A stretch of DNA of 6,904 bases, taken from the NCBI GenBank assembly GCA_003485015.1, contig DNCN01000031.1, forward strand, positions 1 to 6,904, in the 5' to 3' direction. The DNA comes from a bacterium. GTDB lineage: Bacteria; UBA9089. Of this stretch, positions 6,379-6,904 are shown one piece after another (the stretch's first letter is position 1; the number at the start of each line of letters is the position of its first letter). The translations under genes were made by a program, and so were the position numbers. The notes beneath the pieces were generated by a model. That model was not told where the DNA came from, ran no database searches, and saw only the letters and a program-made list of their open reading frames with translations.

Positions 6379-6404
6379 ATTCTAATGATTATTTTTTTTA
6401 GAAT
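6379..6404 (+). terminator. Weak terminator candidate: A+T-rich inverted repeat with T8 in its loop
   Basis: ATTCTAA (6379-6385) and TTAGAAT (6398-6404) are perfect 7-bp complements. The T8 run lies at 6392-6399, mostly inside the 12-nt loop rather than after the stem. With the palindrome at 6360-6375 upstream, this is the most likely transcript end for the preceding gene. The geometry is non-canonical and the stem has only one G-C pair. Confidence 0.25.
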
Positions 6405-6441
6405 CAGCCTCCAAGGGTGTTTTTCGATCTTTGGTTAGCTC

Positions 6442-6460
6442 TTTAGAAGGGGCCTCTAAA
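6442..6460. repeat. Short inverted repeat in the spacer before the kinase gene
   Basis: TTTAGA (6442-6447) and TCTAAA (6455-6460) form a 6-bp inverted repeat around a G-rich 7-nt loop. The function is unknown and it could be a chance repeat. Confidence 0.25.
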
Positions 6461-6494
6461 TCTCTCACCTATGAATCCCTTGATATCCTTTTTG

Positions 6495-6506
6495 TTCTTA
6501 TAAGAA
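6495..6506. promoter_or_regulatory. 12-bp palindrome before the kinase gene, candidate operator
   Basis: TTCTTATAAGAA is a perfect 12-bp palindrome ending 13 nt before the predicted ATG at 6520. It contains a -10-like TATAAG (6499-6504). The only -35-like sequence nearby, TTGATA at 6480-6485, is just 13 bp upstream of it, too close for a standard promoter. A repressor-type operator is possible but unproven. Confidence 0.3.
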
Positions 6507-6509
6507 GAT

Positions 6510-6514
6510 GGAGG
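6510..6514 (+). promoter_or_regulatory. Ribosome binding site of the Clp1-like gene, which decides its start
   Basis: GGAGG is followed by a 5-nt spacer and ATG 6520. The alternative in-frame ATG at 6508 has only an abutting AAGAAG and would itself overlap this site. Confidence 0.7.
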
Positions 6515-6519
6515 GTTGC

Positions 6520-6904
6520 ATGGAAGATTGGGAGAAGAAAGCAGCCGAGATACTCTCTTCTGGTAGGATAATCATCGTTATCGGCGCAGTCGATACGGGT
6601 AAGACCACCCTTGTTACCTATCTTGCTAATAAGGCTGCAGAAGGCGGGAAGGTGGTGGGTATTGTCGATGCTGATATTGGTCAGTCTGATATTGGGCCAC
6701 CCACAACCATTGGCTTGGGGATGATAAAAGAACCCGTAGAAGATCTCCGAAAGATCACACCCGCAGATTTATACTTTGTAGGCTCCTTATCCCCTAAGGG
6801 CCATCTCCTCCCTATGGTTGTGGGGACAAGGAGGATGGTGGAGCATGCCTTCCAACTCGGTGCCCAAAAAGTAATTATTGACACCACAGGACTTATCAGT
6901 CAAG
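6520..6904 (+). CDS. Clp1/Grc3-type polynucleotide 5'-hydroxyl kinase family protein, N-terminal part (3' end outside window)
   Basis: The first 128 codons of a P-loop NTPase resembling the CLP1_P kinase domain. Members such as eukaryotic Clp1 and Grc3/NOL9 and archaeal homologues phosphorylate RNA or DNA 5'-hydroxyl ends with ATP or GTP. The Walker A motif GAVDTGKT is at 22-29. The family-diagnostic DADIGQSDIGPPTTIGLG is at 50-67, with the D-x-D-x-G-Q motif in place of an ordinary switch I. SLSPKGHLLPMVVG (89-102) and VIIDTTGLI (118-126, Walker B-like Asp121) follow. There is no signal peptide, so it should be cytoplasmic. The frame stays open to the window end, and the C-terminal part is missing. 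It is separated from the upstream gene by 153 bp with palindromes, so it may be a new transcription unit. The superfamily is clear. Activity on RNA is not shown by this fragment, and another GTPase-like role cannot be excluded. Confidence 0.82.
   Translation, partial: MEDWEKKAAEILSSGRIIIVIGAVDTGKTTLVTYLANKAAEGGKVVGIVDADIGQSDIGPPTTIGLGMIKEPVEDLRKITPADLYFVGSLSPKGHLLPMVVGTRRMVEHAFQLGAQKVIIDTTGLISQ

Noticed and set aside
1..6904. tRNA, rRNA, CRISPR, transposon or prophage elements
   Set aside because: No cloverleaf, conserved rRNA segment, regularly spaced direct repeat, transposase or integrase motif was seen on either strand.

Overview
The window reads as a bacterial chromosome fragment, on contig or scaffold DNA of moderate G+C. 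All real genes lie on the + strand, are tightly packed and carry Shine-Dalgarno sequences. The gene mix is a Liv-type ABC transporter, a GH32/43-like beta-propeller protein of a kind common in Planctomycetes and candidate phyla, a bactofilin-like envelope protein, and a Clp1-type P-loop kinase. That suggests an uncultured or deep-branching bacterium, but the sequence does not fix a phylum.

Positions 1-5168 form one apparent operon, entered in the middle of its first gene. The order is the C-terminal end of a periplasmic branched-chain amino-acid-type binding protein, then LivH- and LivM-like permeases, LivG- and LivF-like ATPases, and a 438-residue cytoplasmic beta-propeller protein. Junctions are a 4-nt gap (SBP/LivH), a 4-bp ATGA overlap (LivH/LivM), a 1-bp overlap (LivM/LivG), a 13-bp overlap (LivG/LivF) and an 8-bp overlap (LivF/propeller). 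The last gene starts at TTG, and its near-perfect AAGGAGG ribosome site lies inside the livF coding sequence. The propeller protein is therefore probably made together with the transporter. This raises the possibility that the transporter brings in a sugar-linked or otherwise non-standard substrate.

Positions 5169-5280 separate two transcription units. They hold GATAGG/CCTATC half-sites and a good sigma-70-type promoter candidate (TTGATA-18-TATATT). Downstream is a 361-residue protein with a signal peptide, a bactofilin-like beta-solenoid exposed outside the membrane, and a multi-spanning C-terminal membrane domain.

Positions 6367-6519 are a 153-bp A+T-rich spacer with several palindromes. 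The window then ends inside a gene for a Clp1/Grc3-type polynucleotide kinase. Only its first 128 codons are present, and they include the P-loop. No RNA gene, CRISPR array, insertion sequence or phage gene was seen. No gene-free stretch exceeds 300 bases.
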